The position numbers were made by a program, and so were the translations under genes. This document shows, piece after piece, positions 23,210-31,965 of a DNA stretch of 33,771 bases. The notes beneath the pieces are model-generated. The model was not told where the DNA came from. It saw only the letters and a program-made list of their open reading frames with translations, and made no database searches. The first letter of the stretch is position 1; each line of letters starts with the position of its first letter. Source of the DNA: Cesiribacter sp. (lineage in GTDB: Bacteria; Bacteroidota; Bacteroidia; Cytophagales; Cyclobacteriaceae); NCBI GenBank assembly GCA_030147305.1, contig JASLAE010000115.1, positions 1 through 33,771 on the forward strand, written 5' to 3'.

Positions 23210-24613
23210 GTGAAAAAGTTAACCACACAAAAAATATTTACCCTGGGTCTGCTGGCCTGCCTGCCTTTGCTGGGATTTGCTGCCTGTACGCAGCAGGCAG
23301 CCACAGCAGCTGCGGTGGGGGCAGATACTACCCTGGCAGCAGCGCCGGGCAATAACGAATCCACGCTGGCTTTTCCGGGTGCCGAAGGTTTTGGCAGATA
23401 TACCACTGGTGGGCGTGGTGGCAAAGTGGTGGTAGTGTCTAACCTAAACGATAGCGGGCCGGGCAGCCTGCGTGAAGCCCTGCGCATGAAAGAACCCAGA
23501 ATAGTAGTATTTGCCGTAGCAGGTACCATTGAACTGGAATCCTCTCTGGACATCAATCATGGCGATCTTACCATTGCCGGTCAGTCGGCGCCGGGTCAGG
23601 GCATTACCCTGCGCAACTATCCTATGAAGATCAAAGGCGACAATGTGATTGTGCGTTACCTGCGCTTCCGGATGGGAGATAAAAAAGCCTATCAGGGAGA
23701 TGCCATCAGTGCAAACGGGCAAAAAAACATTATCATAGACCATGCATCTATGAGCTGGGGCACCGACGAAGGCGCTTCATTCTATAACAATGAAAATTTC
23801 ACCCTCCAGTGGAGCATCATCTCCGAGAGCCTGAATGAATCGGTGCATGAAAAAGGCGCCCATGGCTATGGCGGCATCTGGGGCGGCAGGGGGGCTAGCT
23901 TTCATCATAACCTGCTGGCTCACCTCAAGAGCCGAACTCCCCGCTTTAGCGGCTCCAAAACAACCGCCAATGAGGCTGGCGAACTGGTAGACTATCGAAA
24001 CAATGTAATCTATAACTGGAAAGACAACAGCGTCTACGGAGGCGAAAAAGGACAATATAACCTGGTTGCTAATTATTACAAGCCCGGCCCTGCTACTGCA
24101 AAATCAAAGAAAGAAAGAATTGTAGAGCCCTATGCCCCTTATGGTGAATTTTATGTGGCAGACAACCATGTAGACGGTGCGCCGGAGGTGAGCCTGGAGA
24201 ACCGGAAAGGCGTTGCTATTGACTTTCCCGACTCTGCCTTAGTGGCTGCTCCTTTTGCAGTCGCTGAAGTAACAGCCCAGCCAGCGGCAGAAGCTTACGA
24301 GCAGGTGCTGCTACAGGCAGGAGCCAGTTTGGCCCGCGACCCAATAGATGAAAGAATTATTAGTGAAGCCCGTACTGGCAGTGCTGCCTATGGTAAAAAT
24401 GGCATTATAGACTCACAGGAAGAAGTTGGTGGCTGGCCGGAACTGGAAAAAGGCAAGGCTTCTGCCGACCAGGATGGGGATGGTATGCCCGACCGGTGGG
24501 AAGAGGAACATCAGCTGAATCCGGAGGAGGCCTCTGATGCCGCACGTTATACGCTTAGTAAGCTGTACACCAATATTGAGGTATACCTTAATGAGCTGGC
24601 AAAACCCATGTAA
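23210..24613 (+). CDS. PL1 pectate lyase lipoprotein (tandem copy 1)
   Basis: Pectate lyase of 467 residues starting at a GTG codon at 23210; no in-frame ATG gives a better signal. The signal ends LLACLPLLGFAAC (Cys26), a probable lipobox. The next residues are TQQAATAA, without acidic patch, so the enzyme is probably anchored facing the periplasm. The PL1 fold covers about 50-400: AFPGAEGFGRYTTGGRGG, DHASMSWGTDEGAS, HGYGGIWGG, SRTPRF and YRNNVIYNW. A calcium-loop motif DQDGDGMPDRWEEE lies near residue 420 and resembles the one in the 973-residue lyase, but the second loop is degenerate. It probably shortens imported oligogalacturonides. The tandem neighbour starts 17 bp after its stop. Confidence 0.94.
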   Translation: MKKLTTQKIFTLGLLACLPLLGFAACTQQAATAAAVGADTTLAAAPGNNESTLAFPGAEGFGRYTTGGRGGKVVVVSNLNDSGPGSLREALRMKEPRIVVFAVAGTIELESSLDINHGDLTIAGQSAPGQGITLRNYPMKIKGDNVIVRYLRFRMGDKKAYQGDAISANGQKNIIIDHASMSWGTDEGASFYNNENFTLQWSIISESLNESVHEKGAHGYGGIWGGRGASFHHNLLAHLKSRTPRFSGSKTTANEAGELVDYRNNVIYNWKDNSVYGGEKGQYNLVANYYKPGPATAKSKKERIVEPYAPYGEFYVADNHVDGAPEVSLENRKGVAIDFPDSALVAAPFAVAEVTAQPAAEAYEQVLLQAGASLARDPIDERIISEARTGSAAYGKNGIIDSQEEVGGWPELEKGKASADQDGDGMPDRWEEEHQLNPEEASDAARYTLSKLYTNIEVYLNELAKPM

Positions 24614-24630
24614 TCAAGAATACAAAAGAG

Positions 24631-26007
24631 ATGCTAATACAAACCCTACTTTTTCTGGCAGCCATGCAGCTCCTTTTTGCCACTTCCTGTGCACAGGTTC
24701 AGTCGGCAGATGGGGCAGAAGCTGTGCAGGAGGAGCGGGTGCCGGCCTTTCCCGGTGCAGAGGGATTTGGCAAATACACCACCGGCGGCCGGGGTGGCCA
24801 GGTAGTAATTGTAAGCAACCTCCACGACAGCGGGCCGGGTAGCCTGCGGGAAGCCATTAGCCTGAAAACGCCCCGCACCATTGTTTTTGCCGTATCGGGC
24901 ACCATCGCGCTGGAATCTGCCCTGGACATCAATCATGGTAACCTGACCATTGCCGGGCACTCAGCACCCGGCGAGGGGATAACACTGCGAAATTACCCCA
25001 TCAAGGTTAATGCCGGCAACATCATTATCCGCTACCTGCGCTCCCGGATGGGCGATACAAAAAGGGTTGAGGATGATGCCATCAGTATCATCCGGCAGAA
25101 AGATATCATCATCGATCACTGCACCTTTAGCTGGGGCACCGATGAAAGCGCTTCTTTTTACGACAACGAGAATTTCACGCTTCAGTGGAGCATCATCTCC
25201 GAAAGCCTGAACAATTCGGTGCATAAAAAGGGTGAGCATGGCTATGGCGGGATCTGGGGTGGCAAAGGTGCCTCCTTTCACCATAACCTGCTGGCCCACC
25301 ACAAAAGCCGGCTACCCCGCTTTAACGGCGCCCGCACACAGGACAAAAACAAGCCCGAAAGGGAGGTGGTAGATTTTCGCAACAACGTAATCTATAACTG
25401 GGTGATCAATAGCAGCTATGCCGGCGAGCGCGGCAACCACAACCTGGTAAACAATTATTACAAAGCCGGGCCGGCCACCGAAACATCGAAGCGAAAGAGA
25501 ATACTGGACCCCTGGGAACCCTATGGTAAATTTTATGTCAGCGGAAATTATGTTTTCGATCATCCCGAAGTAAGCCAGGATAACTATTTGGGGGTGGAAG
25601 GAAAAAATCCTGATGCTGCCCTCATCAGCCATCCAGTAAAAGTGGTGGAGATTCCCGTGCAGGATGCAGAAGCAGCATATGCAGCAGTATTGGCCCAGGC
25701 CGGTGCCAGCTACAGGCGCGATGCAGCAGACAGCCGGCTATTGCAAGAAGTAGCCAAAGGCACCGCAACCTATGGAAAGAAAAAAGACGGCATTCTGGAT
25801 ACACAGGCAGAAGCGGGCGGTTGGCCTGTCCTGCAAACAGAACAGCCAGCTGCAGACAAGGACCAGGATGGGCTACCGGATGCCTGGGAGCGTAAAAATG
25901 GTTTGGATCCGGCAAACCCAGCTGATGCCCGTACCCATACGCTGGATAAAGGGTATACCAACCTTGAGGTTTACCTCAACGGGCTGATCATTAAAAATGA
26001 CATTTAA
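24631..26007 (+). CDS. PL1 pectate lyase lipoprotein (tandem copy 2)
   Basis: Pectate lyase of 458 residues, a close paralogue of the gene before it. Signal and lipobox: LLFLAAMQLLFATSC, Cys20, then AQVQSA without an acidic patch, suggesting a periplasm-facing lipoprotein. PL1 landmarks: AFPGAEGFGKYTTGGRGG, DHCTFSWGTDESAS, HGYGGIWGG, SRLPRF and FRNNVIYNW. The C-terminal calcium-loop motif DKDQDGLPDAWERK lies near residue 408. Compared with copy 1, the loop RSRMGDTKRVEDDAI and an insertion before the FRNN block differ, which could change oligomer preference. It lies inside the enzyme operon, 98 bp before GH105. Confidence 0.94.
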   Translation: MLIQTLLFLAAMQLLFATSCAQVQSADGAEAVQEERVPAFPGAEGFGKYTTGGRGGQVVIVSNLHDSGPGSLREAISLKTPRTIVFAVSGTIALESALDINHGNLTIAGHSAPGEGITLRNYPIKVNAGNIIIRYLRSRMGDTKRVEDDAISIIRQKDIIIDHCTFSWGTDESASFYDNENFTLQWSIISESLNNSVHKKGEHGYGGIWGGKGASFHHNLLAHHKSRLPRFNGARTQDKNKPEREVVDFRNNVIYNWVINSSYAGERGNHNLVNNYYKAGPATETSKRKRILDPWEPYGKFYVSGNYVFDHPEVSQDNYLGVEGKNPDAALISHPVKVVEIPVQDAEAAYAAVLAQAGASYRRDAADSRLLQEVAKGTATYGKKKDGILDTQAEAGGWPVLQTEQPAADKDQDGLPDAWERKNGLDPANPADARTHTLDKGYTNLEVYLNGLIIKNDI

Positions 26008-26105
26008 TGTTGACTGTGCTCCGAAAAGAGATGCGTGGTGGAGCCGCTGATACCTCATGGTTAGCACCGATACATGATTATAAGCTTGTAAAAATTAGAG
26101 ATACA

Positions 26106-27353
26106 ATGAAGATCGCAACTTTCACTTTACCCATGGCCCTGCTGCTGGCATCTGCCTGTAGCTCTGGTACCTCTACCACTACCGATACGGCAGCGCAGGG
26201 AACCGCGGCCACGCAGGCAACGGAGGTGCCCTGGTCAGTCCGTATGGCCAATTCAGACATGCAGCGCAATCCCGAAGGTTGGACCATTGACTTCTATGAA
26301 AAGCCTAAATGGGAATATACCCACGGCCTGATGATGAGTGCCATAGACAAGGTCTATGACAAAACAGGTGATGAAAAATACCTGGATTACATCAGGAACT
26401 TTGCGGATTTCATGATCAGTGAAGACGGTACGATCAAGACCTACAAAAAGACCGACTACAATATAGACCGCGTGAACCCCGGTAAATTCCTGATAGAGCT
26501 ATACAAAGAAACCGGCGAAGAAAAATACCGCCTTGCCATTGAGGAGCTCAGGGATCAGATGCGGAACCATCCCCGCACCTCAGAGGGTGGCTTCTGGCAC
26601 AAGAAAGTGTACCCCAACCAGATGTGGCTGGATGGCCTCTACATGGGTTCACCCTTTCTGGCCAAGTACGCTGCAGAATTTAACGAGCCTGCCCTTTACG
26701 ATGATATAGCCAACCAGATCTACCTCATCGATAAATATACCTGGAACGAAGAAAAGAAGCTCTACCACCATGGCTGGGACGAAAGCCGTGAGCAGCGATG
26801 GGCCGATCCGCAGACCGGCCGCTCTCCCAACTTCTGGGGCAGGGCCATGGGCTGGTTTGCGATGTCGCTGGTAGATGTACTGGACTATTTTCCTAAGGAT
26901 CACCCCAAGCGCAATGATATTCTGCGGGTAACCCAAAAAATGGCCGATGCCATTGTACAGTACCAGGATCCGAAAAGTGGACTCTGGTGGCAGGTGCTGG
27001 ACCAGGGAGGCAGAGAAGGAAACTACCTGGAGTCTTCTGCCTCCAGCATGTTTGTGTATTTTCTGGCCAAGGCTGCCAGCAATGGCTACATAGACCAGAA
27101 GTATCTGCAGGATGCCCGCGAAGGCTACCAGGGCATTCTTAATAATTTTATTGAGGTTGATGACCAGGGACAGGTTACGATCACCGATGCTGTTTCTGTT
27201 TCGGGCCTGGGCGGTAACCCCTACCGGGATGGCTCTTATGAATATTACATTGGTGAACCTAAGCGGGATAATGACCCTAAAGCAGTAGGCCCGTTTATCA
27301 TGGCTTCTTTGCTTATGGAGGAGATTGAAGGAACTGCTGCCCAAAATAATTAA
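26106..27353 (+). CDS. GH105 unsaturated galacturonyl/rhamnogalacturonyl hydrolase lipoprotein
   Basis: Removes the terminal 4,5-unsaturated galacturonate from lyase products. The frame is open from 26007, but the start at 26106 is followed directly by a lipoprotein signal (MKIATFTLPMALLLASAC, Cys18), giving 415 residues. The (alpha/alpha)6 barrel has the family blocks QMWLDGLYMGSPFLAKY near residue 172, whose Asp is the expected catalytic acid, NFWGRAMGWFAMSLVDVLDY and YLESSASSMFVYFLAKA. The sequence after Cys18 is SSGTSTTTD, a Thr-rich linker without acidic signal, so it probably faces the periplasm. Its product, free unsaturated uronate, feeds KduI. The pectin context does not distinguish homogalacturonan from rhamnogalacturonan specificity. 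Confidence 0.93.
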   Translation: MKIATFTLPMALLLASACSSGTSTTTDTAAQGTAATQATEVPWSVRMANSDMQRNPEGWTIDFYEKPKWEYTHGLMMSAIDKVYDKTGDEKYLDYIRNFADFMISEDGTIKTYKKTDYNIDRVNPGKFLIELYKETGEEKYRLAIEELRDQMRNHPRTSEGGFWHKKVYPNQMWLDGLYMGSPFLAKYAAEFNEPALYDDIANQIYLIDKYTWNEEKKLYHHGWDESREQRWADPQTGRSPNFWGRAMGWFAMSLVDVLDYFPKDHPKRNDILRVTQKMADAIVQYQDPKSGLWWQVLDQGGREGNYLESSASSMFVYFLAKAASNGYIDQKYLQDAREGYQGILNNFIEVDDQGQVTITDAVSVSGLGGNPYRDGSYEYYIGEPKRDNDPKAVGPFIMASLLMEEIEGTAAQNN

Positions 27354-27366
27354 GCGATCAGCTGCT

Positions 27367-28362
27367 ATGACAACCGCTCAGAAATTGAAGAACCTCTTCA
27401 CACCAGTAATCGTCTTGTGCCTGTGCTGCATGCAGTTGCAGGCACAGACCTATGACTTTGTGGTGGCCGGCGATGGCAGTGGTGATTTTACCAGCGTGCA
27501 GGAGGCAATTATGGCGGTGCCGGATTTCCGGAAGAATACCACTACAATCTTCATTAAAAAAGGAGTATATAAAGAAAAGCTGATCTTGCCTGCCTCTAAG
27601 ACCAATGTACGAATGATAGGCGAAGCGGTAGCGCAAACCGTCCTGACCCATGATGATTATGCCGCAAAGAAGAACCGTTTTGGCGAAGAAATGGGTACCA
27701 CCGGCTCTACCAGCTTCTATGTGTTTGGCGATGGTTTTACCGCTGAGAACATCACCTTCGAAAATTCTGCCGGTCCGGTTGGGCAGGCCGTTGCTGTTCG
27801 GGTCGATGGCGATAAGGTAGTTTTCAGCAACTGCCGTTTTCTGGGCTTTCAGGATACCCTCTATCCGCACGGCAAAGCCAGTCGGCAGTATTACAAAAAC
27901 TGCTACATAGAAGGCACCACAGATTTTATTTTTGGCTGGTCAACGGCTGTCTTTGAAGATTGCGAGATCTTCTGCAAGGAAGGCAGCAGCTATATTACCG
28001 CTGCCTCTACCGAGGAGGGGCAGCCCTACGGTTTTGTGTTCCTCAACTGCCGCATCACCGGCAATGCAGCACCTAATTCCTATTATCTGGGCAGGCCCTG
28101 GCGGCCCTTTGCCAAAACTGTTTTTATCAACACCCATTTAGGCGATCTCATCAAACCAGAAGGCTGGCATAACTGGGACAAGCCTGATGCCGAAAAAACT
28201 TCTTTTTATGCTGAATTTGGTTCTAAAGGGCCGGGCGCAGCCCCTGAGAAACGGGTCCCCTGGTCACATCAGCTAAGTCAGCAGGAGGCTGCAGCATATA
28301 CGATCGCCAATATTTTTGGCGACTGGAATCCGGTAGTGCAACTGGCTACGGCCGGGCAGTAA
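27367..28362 (+). CDS. CE8 pectin methylesterase
   Basis: Pectinesterase of 331 residues that removes methyl esters from galacturonan so that pectate lyases and GH28 can act. The start at 27367 is preferred over the in-frame ATG at 27325, which overlaps the GH105 gene. From 27367 a signal peptide follows (KLKNLFTPVIVLCLCC, ending MQLQAQ). The right-handed beta-helix carries all CE8 catalytic motifs: GVYKEK (about 65), GQAVAVR (about 137), QDTLY with the acid/base Asp (about 160), DFIFG with the nucleophilic Asp (about 185) and LGRPWRPF with the substrate Arg (about 240). It is 13 bp after GH105 and 12 bp before GH43. A second CE8 gene starts at 32918. Confidence 0.95.
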   Translation: MTTAQKLKNLFTPVIVLCLCCMQLQAQTYDFVVAGDGSGDFTSVQEAIMAVPDFRKNTTTIFIKKGVYKEKLILPASKTNVRMIGEAVAQTVLTHDDYAAKKNRFGEEMGTTGSTSFYVFGDGFTAENITFENSAGPVGQAVAVRVDGDKVVFSNCRFLGFQDTLYPHGKASRQYYKNCYIEGTTDFIFGWSTAVFEDCEIFCKEGSSYITAASTEEGQPYGFVFLNCRITGNAAPNSYYLGRPWRPFAKTVFINTHLGDLIKPEGWHNWDKPDAEKTSFYAEFGSKGPGAAPEKRVPWSHQLSQQEAAAYTIANIFGDWNPVVQLATAGQ

Positions 28363-28374
28363 TAACTGAATAAA

Positions 28375-30087
28375 ATGGATAGATTCATGAACATATTCTC
28401 GTCATTGCGAGGACGGCAGGACGAAGCAATCTGTCAGCTACTTTGTATAGCCCTTATACTTGCGCTGGCGGGTACCACTGCCTATGCGCAGGAGCAGCCA
28501 GCCGCTCCTGTTTCCAAAGTATGGGTGGCAGATCTGGGCAATGGGAGCTACAAGAATCCTATCCTGCATGCAGACTATTCCGATCCGGATATTTGCCAGG
28601 CAGGCGAAGACTTTTATATGACAGCCTCCAGTTTTAATACGGTTCCTGGCCTGCCCATCCTGCACTCCAAAGATCTGGTAAACTGGCAGCTGATCGGCTA
28701 TGCGCTGGACCGCCAGCCACCTTTCGATCATTTTGCCCGGCCACAACATGGTAATGGGGTATGGGCGCCGGCTATGCGCCATCACCAGGGTAAATTTTAC
28801 ATCTATTGGGGCGATCCGGATTTTGGCATTTATATGGTGAAAGCAGAAGATCCTGCTGGTCCCTGGGAGGCTCCCGTGCTGGTACAGGAGGGAAAAGGGC
28901 TGATCGATCCCTGCCCGCTTTGGGATGAGGATGGAAAAGCCTACCTGGTGCATGCCTATGCCGGCAGCCGTGCAGGCATTAAAAGCATTCTGGTGGTAAA
29001 AAAGATGAGTCCGGATGGCACCAAACTGCTGGACGAAGGCACGCTGGTGTTTGATGGCCACAAAGATCATCCCACTGTAGAAGGGCCAAAGTTCTACAAG
29101 CGGAACGGCTACTACTACATTTTTGCCCCGGCAGGTGGTGTGGCTACCGGCTGGCAACTGGTGCTGCGCGCCAAAAATGTATTTGGACCCTACGAAGAAC
29201 GGATCGTGATGGACCAGGGTAGTACTGATATCAACGGTCCGCATCAGGGGGGCTGGGTAGCTCTGGAGAATGGCGAATCCTGGTTTGTGCACTTTCAGGA
29301 CAAAGAAGCTTACGGCAGGGTAGTGCACCTGCAACCCATGAAATGGGTAAATGACTGGCCGGTGATTGGCGAAGACCAGGATGGTGATGGCAAAGGGCAA
29401 CCTGTGCTAAGCCATAAAAAGCCTAATGTGGGTAAAACCTATCCTGTTGCTACGCCACCGGAATCAGACGAATTTAGTGATAACCAGCTGGGCCGGCAGT
29501 GGCAGTGGCATGCCAACCCCAAAGCAACCTGGGCTTTTGCAGCAGGGAGCAGGGGTGCTTTGCGCCTCTTCACCGATGAGCTGCCCCGGGACGGAAAGAA
29601 CCTTTGGGATGCTCCCAACCTGCTGCTACAGAAATTTCCGGCCGAGGTATTTGTCGCTACCACCAAACTAAGCTTTCAGCCCAATGAAAAGCTGGAAAAC
29701 GAACGGGTAGGTCTGCTGGTGATGGGCGAAGATTATGCACATCTGTCACTGGTGAGCAAACCGGATGGCCTCTACCTTGCCTATGCCATAGCAGAAAATG
29801 CCCACGAAGGCACACAAGAAAAAGAGCAGCTGCTGGCTAAGCTCAAGGGTAATGAAGTGTACCTGCGGGTACAGGTAGAGAAAGGCGCTCAATGCCGCTT
29901 CAGCTTCAGCGAAGATGGCAGGCGCTTTATAGCAGCAGGCAATACTTTTACTGCCGTGCCGGGCAGATGGATTGGAGCCAAAGTAGGCCTTTTTGCCCTT
30001 CGGCAGGGTAAGACCAATGATTCAGGCTATGCCGATGTAGACTGGTTCAGGATCCATCCGGCATCCACAAAAATAAGCAAGCAATAA
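28375..30087 (+). CDS. GH43 family glycoside hydrolase (arabinan/xylan-type side-chain enzyme)
   Basis: Secreted glycosidase of 570 residues. A five-bladed beta-propeller spans about 55-340 with the three GH43 carboxylates in place: ADYSDPDIC (base), LIDPCPLWDEDG (pKa-modulating Asp) and HPTVEGPKFY (acid Glu). A C-terminal beta-sandwich of about 200 residues follows (from about 360, ESDEFSDNQLGRQWQW). The family covers alpha-L-arabinofuranosidases, beta-xylosidases and galactosidases; in a pectin locus removal of arabinose, galactose or xylose side chains is likely, and I cannot choose. The N terminus is odd: the residues before the hydrophobic signal (CIALILALAGTTAYA/QEQ) are encoded by a REP-like repeat at 28400-28432. 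The start at 28387 is an alternative. Confidence 0.92.
   Translation: MDRFMNIFSSLRGRQDEAICQLLCIALILALAGTTAYAQEQPAAPVSKVWVADLGNGSYKNPILHADYSDPDICQAGEDFYMTASSFNTVPGLPILHSKDLVNWQLIGYALDRQPPFDHFARPQHGNGVWAPAMRHHQGKFYIYWGDPDFGIYMVKAEDPAGPWEAPVLVQEGKGLIDPCPLWDEDGKAYLVHAYAGSRAGIKSILVVKKMSPDGTKLLDEGTLVFDGHKDHPTVEGPKFYKRNGYYYIFAPAGGVATGWQLVLRAKNVFGPYEERIVMDQGSTDINGPHQGGWVALENGESWFVHFQDKEAYGRVVHLQPMKWVNDWPVIGEDQDGDGKGQPVLSHKKPNVGKTYPVATPPESDEFSDNQLGRQWQWHANPKATWAFAAGSRGALRLFTDELPRDGKNLWDAPNLLLQKFPAEVFVATTKLSFQPNEKLENERVGLLVMGEDYAHLSLVSKPDGLYLAYAIAENAHEGTQEKEQLLAKLKGNEVYLRVQVEKGAQCRFSFSEDGRRFIAAGNTFTAVPGRWIGAKVGLFALRQGKTNDSGYADVDWFRIHPASTKISKQ
28400..28432. repeat. REP-like palindromic repeat inside the GH43 coding sequence
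   Basis: The segment begins CGTCATTGCGAGGACGG and ends ACGAAGCAATCTG. The two ends match the widespread bacterial REP-like family pattern GTCATTGCGAG...GAAGCAATC, and ATTGC/GCAAT form the base of a hairpin. Such elements are normally intergenic. Here the 33 nt (11 codons) are read in frame and supply residues 9-19 of the GH43 precursor, just before the hydrophobic part of the signal peptide. Only one copy was noticed in the window. Confidence 0.65.
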
Positions 30088-30099
30088 CATCAGAAGAAT

Positions 30100-31887
30100 A
30101 TGACTGACAGGAAGATTTTTTCGAACCGATTACTACTGGCCATGGCCTTTGCTGGGGTAATCCAGTATGGCTGCCAGACGCAAACCCCAACGGCAGGCAC
30201 TCCCGCAGAAACTTCAGCTCCTACCACCACCGCACAGACAACTGCACCTGCAACACCTGCCACAACCGCCACGGAAGATCTGGCCTGGGTGTACGAGGGT
30301 GTAGAGTTCGATATGCCCCGGGTCAAAGAAACAAGCTTTCCGGACTATAGTGTGAATATTAGTGATTTTGGTGCAGTGGGCGACGGTCTTACCAAAAATA
30401 CAGAAGCCTTCGCCAAAGCCATTGCCGATGTTTCGGGCAAGGGTGGAGGAAGGGTAGTCGTACCACGCGGAATTTGGCTTACGGGTCCCATCATCATGAA
30501 GAGCAACGTAAACCTGCATGTGGAGCAGGGGGCGCTGGTAAAGTTTAGCGACGATTTTAGCGATTACGAGCTGGTGGAAACCAGTTTTGAAGGACTCGAC
30601 ACCTGGCGCAATATTTCGCCCATCTATGCACAAGAAGTAGAAAATATCGCTTTTACCGGCAAAGGCGTTTTTGACGGCTCCGGTGATTCGTGGCGCTTTG
30701 TAAAGAAAGGTAAGATGACTGCCTCGCAGTGGAAGAGCCTGATAAAATCCGGAGGGGTGCTGAATGAAAAGGAGGACACCTGGTTCCCGACCGAGCAGGC
30801 AAAGCTGGGCCACGAAAGAACCCTGAGCTTCAATGTGCCGCCCTATAAAACAAAAGAAGAGTTTGAGCAGGTGAAGGATTTTCTGCGGCCGGTCCTGGTA
30901 AGCATTGTTAAGTCTAAGCGCGTGCTGCTGGATGGGCCCACTTTCCAAAACTCTCCTGCCTGGAACCTGCACCCGCTTATGACAGAAGACCTGATTGTGC
31001 GCAACCTTACCGTCCGCAATCCCTGGTATGCGCAGAATGGCGATGGCATCGATCTTGAATCCTGTAAGAATGTACTGATCTACAACAACAGCTTCGATGT
31101 AGGCGACGATGGCATCTGTTTTAAATCCGGAAAGGATGCTGACGGACGCCGGCGGGGCATGCCTACCGAAAATGTGGTGGTAAAGAATAATGTGGTGTAC
31201 CACGGCCATGGCGGCTTTGTGATTGGCAGCGAAATGTCGGGCGGGGTGCGCAACGTACATGTTTCGAACTGCACCTTTATGGGAACCGATGTGGGTATTC
31301 GCTTTAAGAGCACCCGTGGCCGGGGTGGCGTGGTAGAGAACATCTGGATCTCCAACATCAACATGATCAACATCCCCACCGAAGCCATCCGCTTTAACAT
31401 GTTTTACCAGGGCAATTCTCCTGTGTTGGAGCAGGACGAAAAAGCAGAAGATGAAAAACGGGACGAGCGCCTGCTGCCGGTGACGGAAGAAACACCTGTT
31501 TTCCGCAATATCCACATGAAAAACATAACCGCAACCGGTTCTAATACTGCTGCCATGTTCCAGGGCCTGCCCGAGATGAACCTCTCCAATGTAAGCCTGG
31601 AAAATGCTGTACTCGAAACCAAAAATGGCATCACCATGATAGACGCCGATGGGGTGAAGCTTACAAACGTGCAGGTGCTGGCAGCAGAAGGACCTACCCT
31701 GACCATTTACAACAGCAAAAATGTGGCGGTAAGCGGATTGGCCTACGGAGATACGTCTGGCGAGGTGGTGCGGCTGCTGGGCGATAAAACACAAAACGTA
31801 ACTTTTGAACAGGAAGATTTCACAAATGCCCAACAGCAGATCACCAGTGGTCAGCGGGCGGGCGATAAAATTTACAACCTGCAATAA
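30100..31887 (+). CDS. GH28 polygalacturonase, probable lipoprotein
   Basis: Inverting hydrolase of 595 residues releasing galacturonate from galacturonan or rhamnogalacturonan. The signal is hydrophobic (LLLAMAFAGVIQYGC, Cys25). The lipobox is imperfect (QYG before Cys), so lipidation is uncertain. A Thr/Ala/Pro-rich linker extends to about residue 60. The beta-helix starts with ISDFGAVGDGLTKNTEAF and carries the four GH28 active-site blocks: NGDGID (about 312), VGDDGICFKSG (about 334), GHGGFVIGSE (about 368) and RFKSTRGRGG (about 400). The NGD-type first block in place of NTD is common in bacterial exo-acting members. An insertion at about 195-260 distinguishes it from short fungal enzymes. 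It is 12 bp after GH43. Its product, saturated galacturonate, would feed UxaC. Confidence 0.94.
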   Translation: MTDRKIFSNRLLLAMAFAGVIQYGCQTQTPTAGTPAETSAPTTTAQTTAPATPATTATEDLAWVYEGVEFDMPRVKETSFPDYSVNISDFGAVGDGLTKNTEAFAKAIADVSGKGGGRVVVPRGIWLTGPIIMKSNVNLHVEQGALVKFSDDFSDYELVETSFEGLDTWRNISPIYAQEVENIAFTGKGVFDGSGDSWRFVKKGKMTASQWKSLIKSGGVLNEKEDTWFPTEQAKLGHERTLSFNVPPYKTKEEFEQVKDFLRPVLVSIVKSKRVLLDGPTFQNSPAWNLHPLMTEDLIVRNLTVRNPWYAQNGDGIDLESCKNVLIYNNSFDVGDDGICFKSGKDADGRRRGMPTENVVVKNNVVYHGHGGFVIGSEMSGGVRNVHVSNCTFMGTDVGIRFKSTRGRGGVVENIWISNINMINIPTEAIRFNMFYQGNSPVLEQDEKAEDEKRDERLLPVTEETPVFRNIHMKNITATGSNTAAMFQGLPEMNLSNVSLENAVLETKNGITMIDADGVKLTNVQVLAAEGPTLTIYNSKNVAVSGLAYGDTSGEVVRLLGDKTQNVTFEQEDFTNAQQQITSGQRAGDKIYNLQ

Positions 31888-31895
31888 GTCTGGTT

Positions 31896-31934
31896 GAGAA
31901 ACAGGTATGAATAGCTTCGTCATGCCTGTTTCTT
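31896..31934 (+). other. Hairpin between GH28 and CE12 genes
   Basis: The arms GAGAAACAGGTATGA (31896-31910) and TCATGCCTGTTTCTT (31920-31934) pair, with G-T wobbles, around a 9-nt loop. No T-run follows, so it is more likely an RNA-processing or stabilising element, or a weak attenuator, than a full terminator. The CE12 start is 31 bp further on. Confidence 0.55.
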
Positions 31935-31965
31935 CAGCCAGTAATCACTTTATATTATACCAACT

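Noticed and set aside
28438..29400. Minus-strand open frame (320 codons) opposite GH43
   Set aside because: It mirrors a clear GH43 coding region and shows no recognisable domain.
30214..31923. Long minus-strand open frame (569 codons) opposite the GH28 gene
   Set aside because: The plus-strand GH28 has all its active-site motifs. The antisense translation has no family resemblance, no signal and odd composition, so it is a shadow of codon bias.
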